A stretch of DNA of 64,000 nt. Source: Bacteroidota bacterium (GTDB taxonomy: Bacteria; Bacteroidota; Bacteroidia; Bacteroidales; Prolixibacteraceae). The DNA lies in the NCBI GenBank assembly GCA_023428545.1, contig JAEYXH010000008.1:124001-188000 (forward strand), read 5' to 3'. The notes under the pieces are model-generated. The model searched no databases. It saw only the letters and a program-made list of their open reading frames with translations, and was not told where the DNA came from. The position numbers were made by a program, and so were the translations under genes. Of the stretch, positions 18,400 through 26,999 are shown one piece after another (the stretch's first letter is position 1; each line of letters begins with the position of its first letter).

Positions 18400-18888
18400 A
18401 TGTCAATCCAATATCCCATCGACCTCGAAGAATTACAAAAAATACAGGGCGTAGGTCAGGGAAAGGCCCAAAGATACGGAAAGGAATTTGTTGCACTGAT
18501 CAGGAAATATGTTGAGGAAAACGAAATTGAAAGACCCCAGGACCTCATCGTTCGTTCAGTTGCCAATAAATCAAAACTGAAAGTCAATATCATCCAGAGC
18601 ATCGACCGAAAAATTTCTCTCGAAGATATCGCCAATTCAAAAGGAATTGAATTTTCTGACCTTCTTGGTGAAATAGAAGCCATTGTCAACTCAGGTACCC
18701 GGATCAGCATTGATTACTATATCAATGAAATTCTGGATGAAGACCAGCAGGAAGAGTTATTCGAATACTTTCGTGAAACCGAAAATGATTCCATTGAAGC
18801 TGCTGCTGAAGAACTCGGGGAAGATGACTATCCAATCGACCATATCCGGCTGATGCGCATCAAATTTATCTCCGACATGGGCAACTGA
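18400..18888 (+). pseudogene. recQ: RecQ C-terminal part (HRDC and tail) after in-frame amber codon
   Basis: This 162-residue open frame is the direct in-frame continuation of recQ beyond the TAG at 18391. It starts at ATG 18400 with MSIQYPIDLEELQKIQGVG, an HRDC domain (helix-hairpin GVGQGKAQRYGKEF), followed by the acidic Bacteroidota-specific tail that ends IRLMRIKFISDMGN. HRDC domains help RecQ bind DNA and structured substrates. The frame contains no other disruption, so either the stop is very recent or erroneous, or the part is still translated by readthrough or by reinitiation at the ATG six bases after the stop. I label it as part of a broken gene but it might be a functional separate subunit. 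Confidence 0.75.
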
Positions 18889-18909
18889 CCTTCGATTTAA
18901 TGAACACGG

Positions 18910-18934
18910 TCAGGGCAATGACCGATTGCCCTGA
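18910..18934. repeat. Perfect hairpin downstream of recQ
   Basis: TCAGGGCAAT (18910-18919) and ATTGCCCTGA (18925-18934) form a 10-bp stem with a 5-nt loop, 22 bp after the recQ C-terminal stop. No T-run follows. A second, imperfect hairpin (ACAGGACG/CGTTCTGT, 18957-18976) lies just beyond. Both are upstream of the ahcY -7 box, so they probably belong to the recQ transcript end. Confidence 0.5.
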
Positions 18935-19047
18935 GAATTCCCGAAAGATGGTTCTAACAGGACGTTTACGTTCTGTCATACCCCTACTGCATTTTTAATC
19001 ATTACCTTCAGGTTCAGGGAACGTTTTATGAAATCCGCAGATTTTAA

Positions 19048-19055
19048 TAATTTTG
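19048..19055 (+). promoter_or_regulatory. Possible -7 box for ahcY
   Basis: TAATTTTG fits TAnnTTTG and ends 16 bp before the ahcY ATG, implying a very short leader. No clear -33 element was found. Confidence 0.4.
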
Positions 19056-19071
19056 CACAAAAATTTTAAAC

Positions 19072-20490
19072 ATGACAGTAACAGTTAAAAACAATCTGGA
19101 ATATAAAGTTGCCGACCTTAATCTGGCTGATTTTGGACGGAAGGAAATTGAAATTGCCGAAAAGGAAATGCCCGGACTGATGTCAATAAGGAAACGGTAC
19201 GAAAACCAAAAACCCCTGAAGGGCGCACGCATAACCGGCAGCCTGCATATGACCATACAAACAGCCGTTTTGATAGAAACGCTGGTTTCATTGGGGGCTG
19301 AGGTCCGTTGGGCGAGTTGCAATATTTTCTCTACCCAGGACCACGCTGCCGCAGCCATTGCCAAGGCAGGCATTCCGGTATTTGCCTGGAAGGGTGAAAC
19401 CCTTGCTGAATACTGGTGGTGTACTGAAAGAGCCCTTGATTTCGGAAACGGACTCGGTCCAAACCTGATCGTTGACGACGGAGGCGATGCCACCCTTATG
19501 ATTCACCGGGGATATGCAGCAGAAAAGGATGCTTCCATCCTGAATATTGAAGCCGAAGGAGAAGATGAAATACAACTCAATATCCTGTTGAAAAAATTAC
19601 TGGCCGAGAACCCCGTTCGTTGGAACACGGTCGTTCCGGGAATCAAAGGGGTATCGGAAGAAACCACCACCGGTGTGCACAGGCTCTACCAGATGCATGA
19701 TGAGGGGAACCTGCTCTTCCCGGCAATCAATGTAAACGACTCGGTAACCAAATCCAAATTCGACAACCTCTATGGTTGCCGTGAATCCCTTGCCGACGGT
19801 ATAAAGAGGGCTACCGACGTGATGATCGCCGGCAAGGTGGTTGTTGTTGCAGGATATGGCGATGTCGGAAAAGGATGTGCTCATTCCATGAGAGGTTATG
19901 GAGCAAGGGTGATCGTTACCGAAATCGATCCAATTTGTGCACTGCAGGCAGCAATGGAAGGCTTTGAGGTTAAAACCATGGAAGATGCCGTGGAAGAGGG
20001 AAACATATTCGTGACCGCAACCGGAAACCGCGACGTAATTACGGCTGACCATATGACCCGGATGAAAGACCAGGCAATCGTATGCAATATTGGCCACTTT
20101 GACAATGAAATCCAGGTAGCCCGTCTTGAAAAAACCCACGGAGTTAGCCGTACCACCATTAAGCCCCAGGTTGACAAATATGCCTTCCCGGATGGACATT
20201 CCATTTTTATCCTTGCCGAAGGCAGACTGGTAAATCTCGGATGTGCCACCGGCCATCCTTCCTTTGTCATGAGCAATTCATTTACCAACCAGACACTGGC
20301 CCAGATTGACCTCTGGCAGAATGACTATCCGACTGATGTATACCGTCTGCCAAAGAAGCTGGATGAGGAAGTGGCCCGGCTGCACCTTGAACAATTGGGC
20401 GTTAAGTTGACAACCTTGTCGGACGATCAAGCCAAATATCTGGGAATAGAAAAGAATGGACCTTATAAACCTGAACACTACAGGTACTAA
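19072..20490 (+). CDS. ahcY: S-adenosylhomocysteine hydrolase
   Basis: Splits S-adenosylhomocysteine into adenosine and homocysteine, removing the inhibitor of methyltransferases. The 472-residue protein shows the substrate motif [13 protein letters not shown], the NAD-binding loop [18 protein letters not shown], and the C-terminal PYKPEHYRY that reaches into the neighbouring subunit's NAD site. The insert typical of the long bacterial form (around residues 150-190) is present. The gene is monocistronic and ends just before a strong bidirectional hairpin at 20555-20591. Confidence 0.97.
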   Translation: MTVTVKNNLEYKVADLNLADFGRKEIEIAEKEMPGLMSIRKRYENQKPLKGARITGSLHMTIQTAVLIETLVSLGAEVRWASCNIFSTQDHAAAAIAKAGIPVFAWKGETLAEYWWCTERALDFGNGLGPNLIVDDGGDATLMIHRGYAAEKDASILNIEAEGEDEIQLNILLKKLLAENPVRWNTVVPGIKGVSEETTTGVHRLYQMHDEGNLLFPAINVNDSVTKSKFDNLYGCRESLADGIKRATDVMIAGKVVVVAGYGDVGKGCAHSMRGYGARVIVTEIDPICALQAAMEGFEVKTMEDAVEEGNIFVTATGNRDVITADHMTRMKDQAIVCNIGHFDNEIQVARLEKTHGVSRTTIKPQVDKYAFPDGHSIFILAEGRLVNLGCATGHPSFVMSNSFTNQTLAQIDLWQNDYPTDVYRLPKKLDEEVARLHLEQLGVKLTTLSDDQAKYLGIEKNGPYKPEHYRY

Positions 20491-20554
20491 GGATAAAAAA
20501 CTTAGGTATACCTGATAGTGTCGCCTACATGCATGAAGCAGGTTGGTTTTCAGT

Positions 20555-20591
20555 AAGAACACGCTTTGGAATTATTCCGGGGCGTGTTCTT
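20555..20591. terminator. Bidirectional hairpin between ahcY and the Rieske-like gene
   Basis: AAGAACACGC (20555-20564) pairs perfectly with GCGTGTTCTT (20582-20591), loop 17 nt. The right arm reaches into the stop codon of the converging lipoprotein gene. T-rich flanks are short, so efficiency is uncertain. Confidence 0.6.
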
Positions 20592-21012
20592 AATTATAAA
20601 TACGAAGCATGTTGCCAGCCACAGAAGTATTGTATTGCTGAAGGGGGAAAGTTGCAGGTCCCTTGCTGGGATAAGCCTCACCCATGAGTATAAATTGTGA
20701 GCCACAACATGGACAAGTGCCCAGCACTCCTTCATTTTTTACGCGGCAGGTGGTACTGATCTCGTGGGTACAGGCTCCATCGTATGCATAATAAAGATTT
20801 CCCGCCTCCACACAGTAAATGATAATCCCCCCAAACCCCTGGCCTCCAAATGCTACCGAATTTCCAGGAACCATCAGCTCATTGACGATATTCAGGTTCA
20901 CCGTCAGGTAGACATCCACGTAAGGGATTACTCGGTAATTATCCTTGTCGCAAGCCCATAGGAATACCGATATCGTGAACAAGACAGAAATTATGCGGAG
21001 CGTTTTCCTCAT
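20590..21012 (-). CDS. Rieske-like lipoprotein with CxH...CxxC motif
   Basis: The 140-residue protein has a lipoprotein signal (SVFLWAC, Cys21) and a small domain with the layout of Rieske [2Fe-2S] proteins: CTH at 81-83, then CPCCGSQF at 100-107, followed by GPATFPLQQYNTSVAGNMLRI, the usual C-terminal strand pattern. In classical Rieske proteins the second motif is CxxH (CPCHGS), so here a cysteine (Cys103) replaces the second histidine ligand. Cys89 is an extra cysteine. It might bind a 3-Cys/1-His [2Fe-2S] cluster or another metal, or be structural only. Similar small lipoproteins exist in Bacteroidota. It stands alone, convergent with ahcY and divergent from the small membrane protein gene. 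Confidence 0.7.
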   Translation of the reverse strand: MRKTLRIISVLFTISVFLWACDKDNYRVIPYVDVYLTVNLNIVNELMVPGNSVAFGGQGFGGIIIYCVEAGNLYYAYDGACTHEISTTCRVKNEGVLGTCPCCGSQFILMGEAYPSKGPATFPLQQYNTSVAGNMLRIYN

Positions 21013-21169
21013 TTACACTAGGATATATTTTTTAATTGCCGGAAAAAATTTATGCCTTGAAACATTTCATGGCAGAATGAAAACATGTCTGTTAAAAAAC
21101 CAACCATTAATTTTACTACCTTTAAACAGTAAAATTAAGGAATTTATTTCCCGAAACCGTTTTTTTACC

Positions 21170-21616
21170 ATGGATGACGTAATTGTAATCATATTGACTC
21201 TGGTATTGACCATCGTTGCGGCAATCAACCAGAACAAAAAAAAGAAAAGTGCCCCGGCCCAAAATAAGACCCCCGATTTCTGGGAAACTGTTCTTGGGCA
21301 GGAAAGTCCTTTCCCTCAGCCCATTGAGGTTGAAAAGAATATACCAACCGTTCAAAAGAAAGCAGAGACCAAACAGGTACCCAGGACCAAACCAACCAGA
21401 AAGCCAGAACCTCAGAGAATGAGGTCGTCGGCTATAACTGATGAATTATCGGTCGCCGAGGGAGGGCGCCATGATGATATCCTCTCGCTTTTGAACAGCA
21501 AGAAGGGGTTCGACGATTCTATCGACAACAATGAGGATACTGCCGGAATCATGGATGATTTCAGTCTGAAAAAAGCAGTGATTTATGCGGAAATTATTCA
21601 GCCTAAGTATTTTTAA
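21170..21616 (+). CDS. Conserved Bacteroidota small membrane protein, function unknown
   Basis: A 148-residue protein with one N-terminal membrane segment (VIVIILTLVLTIVAAI), a basic KKKK stretch, a long proline/lysine-rich disordered middle, and a conserved-looking C-terminus FSLKKAVIYAEIIQPKYF. I recognise that terminal pattern (F-x-LKKAVIYxEIL..KY) from uncharacterised Bacteroidota proteins, but no function is known to me. The start is set at ATG 21170, directly before the membrane helix; a longer frame from 20945 has unconvincing N-terminal sequence. It precedes greA by about 145 bp with a possible greA promoter between. Confidence 0.7.
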   Translation: MDDVIVIILTLVLTIVAAINQNKKKKSAPAQNKTPDFWETVLGQESPFPQPIEVEKNIPTVQKKAETKQVPRTKPTRKPEPQRMRSSAITDELSVAEGGRHDDILSLLNSKKGFDDSIDNNEDTAGIMDDFSLKKAVIYAEIIQPKYF

Positions 21617-21674
21617 TGGCTGAAAGTCAGGATTTAATTTTTCAGTTCTACTTTTAATAATTAAGATATTTAAT

Positions 21675-21682
21675 TAAATTTG
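21675..21682 (+). promoter_or_regulatory. Possible -7 box for greA
   Basis: TAAATTTG fits TAnnTTTG, 78 bp before the greA ATG. It implies an untranslated leader of about 70 nt. No strong -33 element. Confidence 0.4.
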
Positions 21683-21760
21683 CGCTCATGGAAGAGTTCC
21701 GTTTCAACGGGATTCTTTCTGTTTTTTTATGTACTATAGTAAAACAATGGAGGAAAAGGT

Positions 21761-22234
21761 ATGACGAAAGTTACCTATCTCACAGAAGATGGTTTGCGAA
21801 AATTACGTGAGGACTTAGAAACCCTCGTAAATATCGAACGCCCTAAAATTTCGAAGCTTATCGGAGAGGCTATTGAAAAGGGTGATATATCTGAAAATGC
21901 AGAATATGATGCTGCCAAAGATGCACAAGGACTTCTTGAGGCAAAAATCGCACACTTACAATCAAAGATTGCCAGTGCGCGAATTATTGATGAATCGAAG
22001 ATTGATACCAGCCAGGTGCAGATCCTGAACAAGGTTACCATCAAAAACAAAAAAAATAACTCAACGATGGTTTACATGATTGTTCCTGAATCTGAAGCTA
22101 ACCTTAAAGAATCTAAAATCTCGGTGAATACTCCCATCGCCAAAGGCCTTATGGGCAAAAAGGTGGGTGATGTAGTCGACATTAAGGTACCCTCTGGGGT
22201 AATTGCATTTGAGATTATTGATATTTCTTTGTAA
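21761..22234 (+). CDS. greA: Transcription elongation factor GreA
   Basis: Binds the RNA polymerase secondary channel and stimulates cleavage of backtracked RNA. The 157-residue protein has the N-terminal coiled coil with family signature (YLTEDGLRKLREDLE, then GDISENAEYDAAKDAQ, whose acidic tip holds the catalytic Asp/Glu) and the C-terminal FKBP-like domain ending SGVIAFEIIDISL. The ATG at 21761 has an unusually clear GGAGG site (21750-21754) for this phylum. The HIT-protein gene follows after 10 bp, so both are probably cotranscribed. Confidence 0.96.
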   Translation: MTKVTYLTEDGLRKLREDLETLVNIERPKISKLIGEAIEKGDISENAEYDAAKDAQGLLEAKIAHLQSKIASARIIDESKIDTSQVQILNKVTIKNKKNNSTMVYMIVPESEANLKESKISVNTPIAKGLMGKKVGDVVDIKVPSGVIAFEIIDISL

Positions 22235-22244
22235 ACCAATCACC

Positions 22245-22646
22245 ATGTCAACGATTTTCACAAAGATCATCAACGGAGAAATCCCGGCTTATAAAGTTGC
22301 CGAGACAGACAACTTTTTGGCTTTCCTCGATATTTTTCCGGTTGCGAAGGGCCATACCCTGGTAATTCCGAAAAAAGAGGTCGATGATATTTTTGATCTT
22401 GATCCTGAAACCTATGCAGGACTTCAGGTTTTTGCCATGAAGGTTGCCCATGGACTTCGAAAGGCCGTTCCCTGCAAAAAAATTGGAACCATGGTGCTCG
22501 GACTTGAAGTACCTCATGCCCACATCCACCTGGTGCCCCTTCAGACAGAAGCCGATCTGCTTCATTTCAATAAGAAACTTCAGGTTTCCAAAGAGGAAAT
22601 GGAAGAGATCAGAAAAAGCATTGCTGCCCATATTCAACTCAGGTAG
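22245..22646 (+). CDS. HIT family protein (histidine triad hydrolase)
   Basis: A 133-residue nucleotide-binding protein of the HINT branch, with catalytic motif HAHIHLVPL. These enzymes hydrolyse adenosine phosphoramidates or acyl-adenylates. The N-terminus STIFTKIINGEIPAYKV is typical, which sets the start at ATG 22245; a longer frame from 22203 overlaps greA. A strong terminator follows immediately, closing the greA-HIT unit. Confidence 0.93.
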   Translation: MSTIFTKIINGEIPAYKVAETDNFLAFLDIFPVAKGHTLVIPKKEVDDIFDLDPETYAGLQVFAMKVAHGLRKAVPCKKIGTMVLGLEVPHAHIHLVPLQTEADLLHFNKKLQVSKEEMEEIRKSIAAHIQLR

Positions 22647-22652
22647 CGTATA

Positions 22653-22675
22653 AACCCGGTTATCCGGGTTTTTTT
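22653..22675 (+). terminator. Intrinsic terminator of the greA-HIT unit
   Basis: AACCCGG pairs with CCGGGTT across a 4-nt loop and is followed directly by a T-run. It lies 6 bp after the HIT stop codon. Confidence 0.9.
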
Positions 22676-22809
22676 ATGCCTTCATCTACAGCATTTTACA
22701 TCTCAACACTTTTACTATTTAGCCTGAATCTTCGGGCAGTTTTCCCAATTTCCAGATTGTGTGTTAATAACCTGTACGAACCTCTGGCCGGTTTAATCCA
22801 AATAAGGCT

Positions 22810-22817
22810 TATTTTTG
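22810..22817 (+). promoter_or_regulatory. Possible -7 box for dnaE
   Basis: TATTTTTG fits TAnnTTTG and ends 29 bp before the dnaE ATG. A TTTA about 20 bp upstream is only a weak -33 candidate. Confidence 0.35.
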
Positions 22818-22846
22818 GATATTGAACCAACAGAACAAAGTACCCG

Positions 22847-25800
22847 ATGATACCATTCACTCATTTACATGTCCACTCCCAATATTCCATTCTTGACGGT
22901 GCTGCCAGTATCAGCGGACTGGTTGAGAAGGCAAAATCGGATGGAATGAATGCCCTGGCCCTGACCGACCATGGCTCTATGCTGGGTATCAAAGAGTTTC
23001 ACAGTACTTGCAAAAAAGCGGGAATCAAACCCATCCTGGGTTGCGAAACTTATGTGGCATCCCGATCAATCGAAGATAAATCAGGAAAGGAAGACCGGTC
23101 GGGTGACCACCTGATCCTGCTTGCCAAAAATCAAACAGGTTACCGTAACCTTGTGAAACTGATTTCCATTGCCAATATGGAAGGGTTTTACTACAAACCC
23201 AGGATTGACAAAAACCTGCTGCAACAATACTCAGAAGGACTGATTGCTTCTTCGGCTTGCCTGGGGGGAGAAATAGCCACCCTGATTTATGATGGAAAAG
23301 TGGAAGAGGCTGAAGAGGCTGTAAAATGGTTCAAAAGCGTATTCGGTGACGATTACTACCTTGAACTGATGAGGCATCCTTCAGAAATTCCACAGCTCAG
23401 ACAGGAGGTTTACGATAAGCAGGTATTGGTAAACGAACACCTTATCCAATTTGCCAGGAAATACAGCGTCAAACTGATTGCGACCAATGACATCCATTTC
23501 ATCAATGCCGAAGATGCCGATGCACATGATCTGCTGATTTGCCTGAATACCGGCAAAGACCTGGATGATCCAAACAGGATGCGGTATACCAAACAGGAAT
23601 GGTTCAAGACCACAGCCGAAATGAACCGGCTGTTTTCCGATGTTCCGGAAGCGCTGGCCAATACCGCGGAGGTTGTCGAAAAAGTGGACGAATTCAAACT
23701 CGACAGTGATCCTATCATGCCTGTCTTCCCCATTCCCGAGGATTTTGGCAGCGAGGAAGATTTCAAGAGTCAACTTACCGAAGAGAACCTGATAAAGGAA
23801 TTTGGAGAGAAATCATATAACCGGCTTGGCGGATTCCAGAAAGTGGCCAGGGTAAAATTTGAATCCGAATACCTGAGACACCTTGTTTATCTTGGAGCCA
23901 AAGAGAGGTATGGTGATCCGGTTCCCGAACCTGTGAGCACCCGACTTGATTTTGAACTTGATGTCATCAAAACCATGGGTTTTCCCGGCTACTTCCTGAT
24001 TACCCAGGATTTTATCAATGCCGCCAGGAATATGGGAGTTCTGGTAGGGCCCGGCAGGGGATCAGCAGCGGGCGCAGCCGTTTCTTTCTGCACTGGAATC
24101 ACGAATATCGATCCCATTAAATTTGATCTTCTCTTTGAAAGGTTCCTGAATCCTGACAGGATTTCACTTCCCGATGTCGATATCGACTTTGATGATGATG
24201 GCCGTCAAATGGTTCTCGAATGGGTGGTAAATAAATATGGAAGGGACAAGGTTGCACACATCTGTACTTTTGGTACCATGGCTACCAAACTGGCCATCCG
24301 TGATGTAGCCAGGGTCCTGAAACTCCCGCTGCCTGAAGCCGACCGGCTTGCCAAGCTGGTGCCTGAAGCGCCCAAGATGACTTTTAAAAAAGCCTACCAG
24401 GAAAGCCCAGAACTCAAAAAGGAACTTTCATCTTCGAACCCGCTTATTACCAAAACCCTGGAATTTGCAGGAGTTCTGGAAGGTTCCGTTCGTCAGACCG
24501 GTGTCCATGCATGCGGTATAATCATCAGCCGGGATCCGCTGTCGGACCATATTCCACTGATGCCTACCAAAGATGACAATCTTCCTACTACCCAATATGA
24601 TGGCCGATTTGTGGAGAGCATCGGCCTTCTGAAAATGGATTTTCTGGGTCTCAAAACCTTATCCATCATAAAGGAAACCCTGGAGAATATTAAACTCTCA
24701 ACAGGAAAGGAACTTGACATTGAAAAAATCTCCTTCGATGATGCCGAAACGTATGAACTGTTCAGCCGGGGTGAAACAACAGCCATCTTCCAGTTTGAAT
24801 CGGAAGGAATGAAAAAGCACCTTCGTGACCTTAAACCAAACCGATTTGAGGATTTGGTGGCCATGAATGCACTTTACAGACCGGGACCGATGGATTATAT
24901 CCCGGAATATATCGCCCGTAAACATGGGAAGAAAAAAGTGGAGTACGACCTTCCGATGATGGAAAAATATCTGAGCGACACCTATGGGATTACGGTTTTC
25001 CAGGAACAGGTGATGTTGCTTTCGAGGCTTCTTGCCAACTTTACCCGTGGTGATTCCGATACTTTGCGAAAAGCGATGGGTAAAAAGATTGAATCGCTCA
25101 TGAAGGAGCTGAAACAGAAATTCGTTACGGGTTGCAAAGAGAATCCGCAATTCATCAGCGAGTGTCAGGAAGTCAGCAAAAAGCCTGACGATGTCATCGA
25201 AAAGATTTGGCGCGACTGGGAAGCATTTGCCTCGTATGCCTTCAATAAATCACATTCGGTTTGCTATGCCTACATTGCCTACCAGACCGGATTCCTGAAG
25301 GCGCATTACCCGGCCGAGTTCATGGCAGCCAACCTTAGCAGGAACCTCAACCACATTACCGAAATCACGAAATTCATGCAGGAATGCAAACGAATGAAAT
25401 TGAATGTTCTAGGGCCTGACGTAAATGAGAGCTTTGTAAAGTTCATGGTAAACAAAAAAGGAGACATCCGCTTTGGTCTGGCGGCCGTGAAAGGGGTTGG
25501 TGAAGGTGCCGTGCAGGAAATCATTAAAATAAGACAGAAAGAGGGTGAATTCAAGGATATTTATGATTTTGCCGAACGGGTCAACTTACAAACAGTCAAT
25601 AAAAAGAACCTGGAAGCCATGGCCATGGCAGGAGCTTTCGAGGGTTTCGGAAACATCAACCGGCGCCAATTTTTTGCAGGTGAAAACGAAAACGATCCCA
25701 TATCCTTTATCGAAAAACTGATCAGGTACGGAACCAAAATACAATCAGAAGGAAACTCAATGCAGCAGAGCCTCTTTGGGGAATTGGGAAGCCAGCAGGT

Positions 25801-26491
25801 TTTAAAGAAGCCCGAACTTCCCCAAATCGAGGAATGGCCCAAACTAATATTGCTTGAAAAGGAAAAAAACCTGATTGGGGTATATCTGACTGCACACCCC
25901 CTCGATGATTATAAACTTGAAATTGAGCATTTTTGTACCAGGGGAGTGGGCCTTAAGGACCTGAATGAACAAATGGGCAAATTCAAGGAAAAGGACCTGA
26001 CTTTTGGATGTATGGTAACTGAAGCCACTGAGGGCATCTCCAAATCAGGTACGCCCTACAGTAAAATGACCATTTCGGATTATACCGATTCTTACCAGAT
26101 CTTCTTCTTCAAACAAGACTACATTGAATATGGAAAATACTGCAAACCAGGCATTTTCGTACTGGTCAGGGGAAAAGTACAGAGCCGGTACAACTCAGAA
26201 GCCCTCGAATTCAGGGTTTCCCATATGGAGCTTCTTTCTGAGGTAAGACAGAACCAGGTTAAAACAGTAACCTTGACCATACCACTGGACTCCATCAGCA
26301 AGTCGATTGTTGACCGGCTGGAGAACCTTGCGCATGTACATAAAGGGAAGGCCTTATTCAAATTTAATGTTTACGATCCTGAAACCAATCGCAGTATTCA
26401 ATTGTTCTCACGTAATACGAAAATTTCATTGGATAATCAGTTTCTCGATTTTTTTGAGGAGTTTCCTGAAATTGTTTATCGTATCAATTAA
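22847..26491 (+). CDS. dnaE: DNA polymerase III subunit alpha
   Basis: Catalytic subunit of the replicative polymerase. The 1214-residue protein begins with a PHP domain (FTHLHVHSQYSILDGA, residues 3-18), followed by the C-family polymerase core with GPGRGSAAG and catalytic aspartates in LPDVDIDFDDDGR, the fingers region (YRPGPMDYIPEYI), a helix-hairpin-helix segment and an OB-fold domain near the C-terminus (LTFGCMVTEATEGISKSGTPY). Length and order match bacterial DnaE1. trxA follows after 44 bp. Confidence 0.97.
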   Translation: MIPFTHLHVHSQYSILDGAASISGLVEKAKSDGMNALALTDHGSMLGIKEFHSTCKKAGIKPILGCETYVASRSIEDKSGKEDRSGDHLILLAKNQTGYRNLVKLISIANMEGFYYKPRIDKNLLQQYSEGLIASSACLGGEIATLIYDGKVEEAEEAVKWFKSVFGDDYYLELMRHPSEIPQLRQEVYDKQVLVNEHLIQFARKYSVKLIATNDIHFINAEDADAHDLLICLNTGKDLDDPNRMRYTKQEWFKTTAEMNRLFSDVPEALANTAEVVEKVDEFKLDSDPIMPVFPIPEDFGSEEDFKSQLTEENLIKEFGEKSYNRLGGFQKVARVKFESEYLRHLVYLGAKERYGDPVPEPVSTRLDFELDVIKTMGFPGYFLITQDFINAARNMGVLVGPGRGSAAGAAVSFCTGITNIDPIKFDLLFERFLNPDRISLPDVDIDFDDDGRQMVLEWVVNKYGRDKVAHICTFGTMATKLAIRDVARVLKLPLPEADRLAKLVPEAPKMTFKKAYQESPELKKELSSSNPLITKTLEFAGVLEGSVRQTGVHACGIIISRDPLSDHIPLMPTKDDNLPTTQYDGRFVESIGLLKMDFLGLKTLSIIKETLENIKLSTGKELDIEKISFDDAETYELFSRGETTAIFQFESEGMKKHLRDLKPNRFEDLVAMNALYRPGPMDYIPEYIARKHGKKKVEYDLPMMEKYLSDTYGITVFQEQVMLLSRLLANFTRGDSDTLRKAMGKKIESLMKELKQKFVTGCKENPQFISECQEVSKKPDDVIEKIWRDWEAFASYAFNKSHSVCYAYIAYQTGFLKAHYPAEFMAANLSRNLNHITEITKFMQECKRMKLNVLGPDVNESFVKFMVNKKGDIRFGLAAVKGVGEGAVQEIIKIRQKEGEFKDIYDFAERVNLQTVNKKNLEAMAMAGAFEGFGNINRRQFFAGENENDPISFIEKLIRYGTKIQSEGNSMQQSLFGELGSQQVLKKPELPQIEEWPKLILLEKEKNLIGVYLTAHPLDDYKLEIEHFCTRGVGLKDLNEQMGKFKEKDLTFGCMVTEATEGISKSGTPYSKMTISDYTDSYQIFFFKQDYIEYGKYCKPGIFVLVRGKVQSRYNSEALEFRVSHMELLSEVRQNQVKTVTLTIPLDSISKSIVDRLENLAHVHKGKALFKFNVYDPETNRSIQLFSRNTKISLDNQFLDFFEEFPEIVYRIN

Positions 26492-26535
26492 TGTATTTTT
26501 GCCGATATTTATTAAAACTAAAAATAATAAGCGAT

Positions 26536-26853
26536 ATGGCTTTAGAAATCACTGATGGAAATTTCGAAGAACTGGTAATGAAATCAGATAAGCCCGTAAT
26601 GATTGACTTTTGGGCAGTGTGGTGTGGTCCATGCCGTATGATCGCTCCTTTCGTCGAAGAAATGGCCAAGGAGTATGATGGCAAGGCAGTGGTCGGAAAA
26701 GTGGATGTTGACTCCAACCCGGCAGTTGCTGCCCAGTTTGGTATCCGCAACATCCCTACCGTACTTTTTGTTAAGGATGGTAAGGTTGTTGACAAACAGG
26801 TTGGAGCCTGTCCCAAAACAGTACTTTCATCCAAACTGGATGCACTGATCTGA
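26536..26853 (+). CDS. trxA: Thioredoxin
   Basis: Cytoplasmic disulfide reductase of 105 residues with active site WCGPC and the cis-proline segment IRNIPTVLF. There is no signal peptide when the start is taken at ATG 26536 (MALEITDGNFEELV). A longer frame from 26491 overlaps the dnaE end and lacks family similarity. It follows dnaE closely. Two hairpins lie downstream: a 7-bp one (26880-26902) and a strong terminator (26946-26999). Confidence 0.96.
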   Translation: MALEITDGNFEELVMKSDKPVMIDFWAVWCGPCRMIAPFVEEMAKEYDGKAVVGKVDVDSNPAVAAQFGIRNIPTVLFVKDGKVVDKQVGACPKTVLSSKLDALI

Positions 26854-26945
26854 TTTTTCGCCGGGTTTAACCAGTCGCTGTTGGGAATGATGTAATCCCA
26901 ACCTATGAGACAGGTACGATCCGAACATATCAATTCTGGATAGAT

Positions 26946-26999
26946 ACACGGTTTGAAACCATAGAAAATGCTAATTTTGAGTTTCAAACCGTGTTTTTT
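26946..26999 (+). terminator. Strong terminator after trxA, abutting the DUF58 start
   Basis: ACACGGTTTGAAAC (26946-26959) pairs perfectly with GTTTCAAACCGTGT (26981-26994), 14 bp with a 21-nt loop, followed by a run of T ending at 26999. The likely start codon of the next gene is the GTG at 27000. Confidence 0.85.

Noticed and set aside
18889..19071. SAH- or SAM-type riboswitch upstream of ahcY
   Set aside because: Two hairpins are present, but they lie upstream of the likely -7 box and do not show the conserved riboswitch bases; they fit a recQ transcript end better.
19597..20256. 219-codon minus-strand frame inside ahcY
   Set aside because: It is the antisense shadow of a very conserved gene; its composition follows the ahcY codons.
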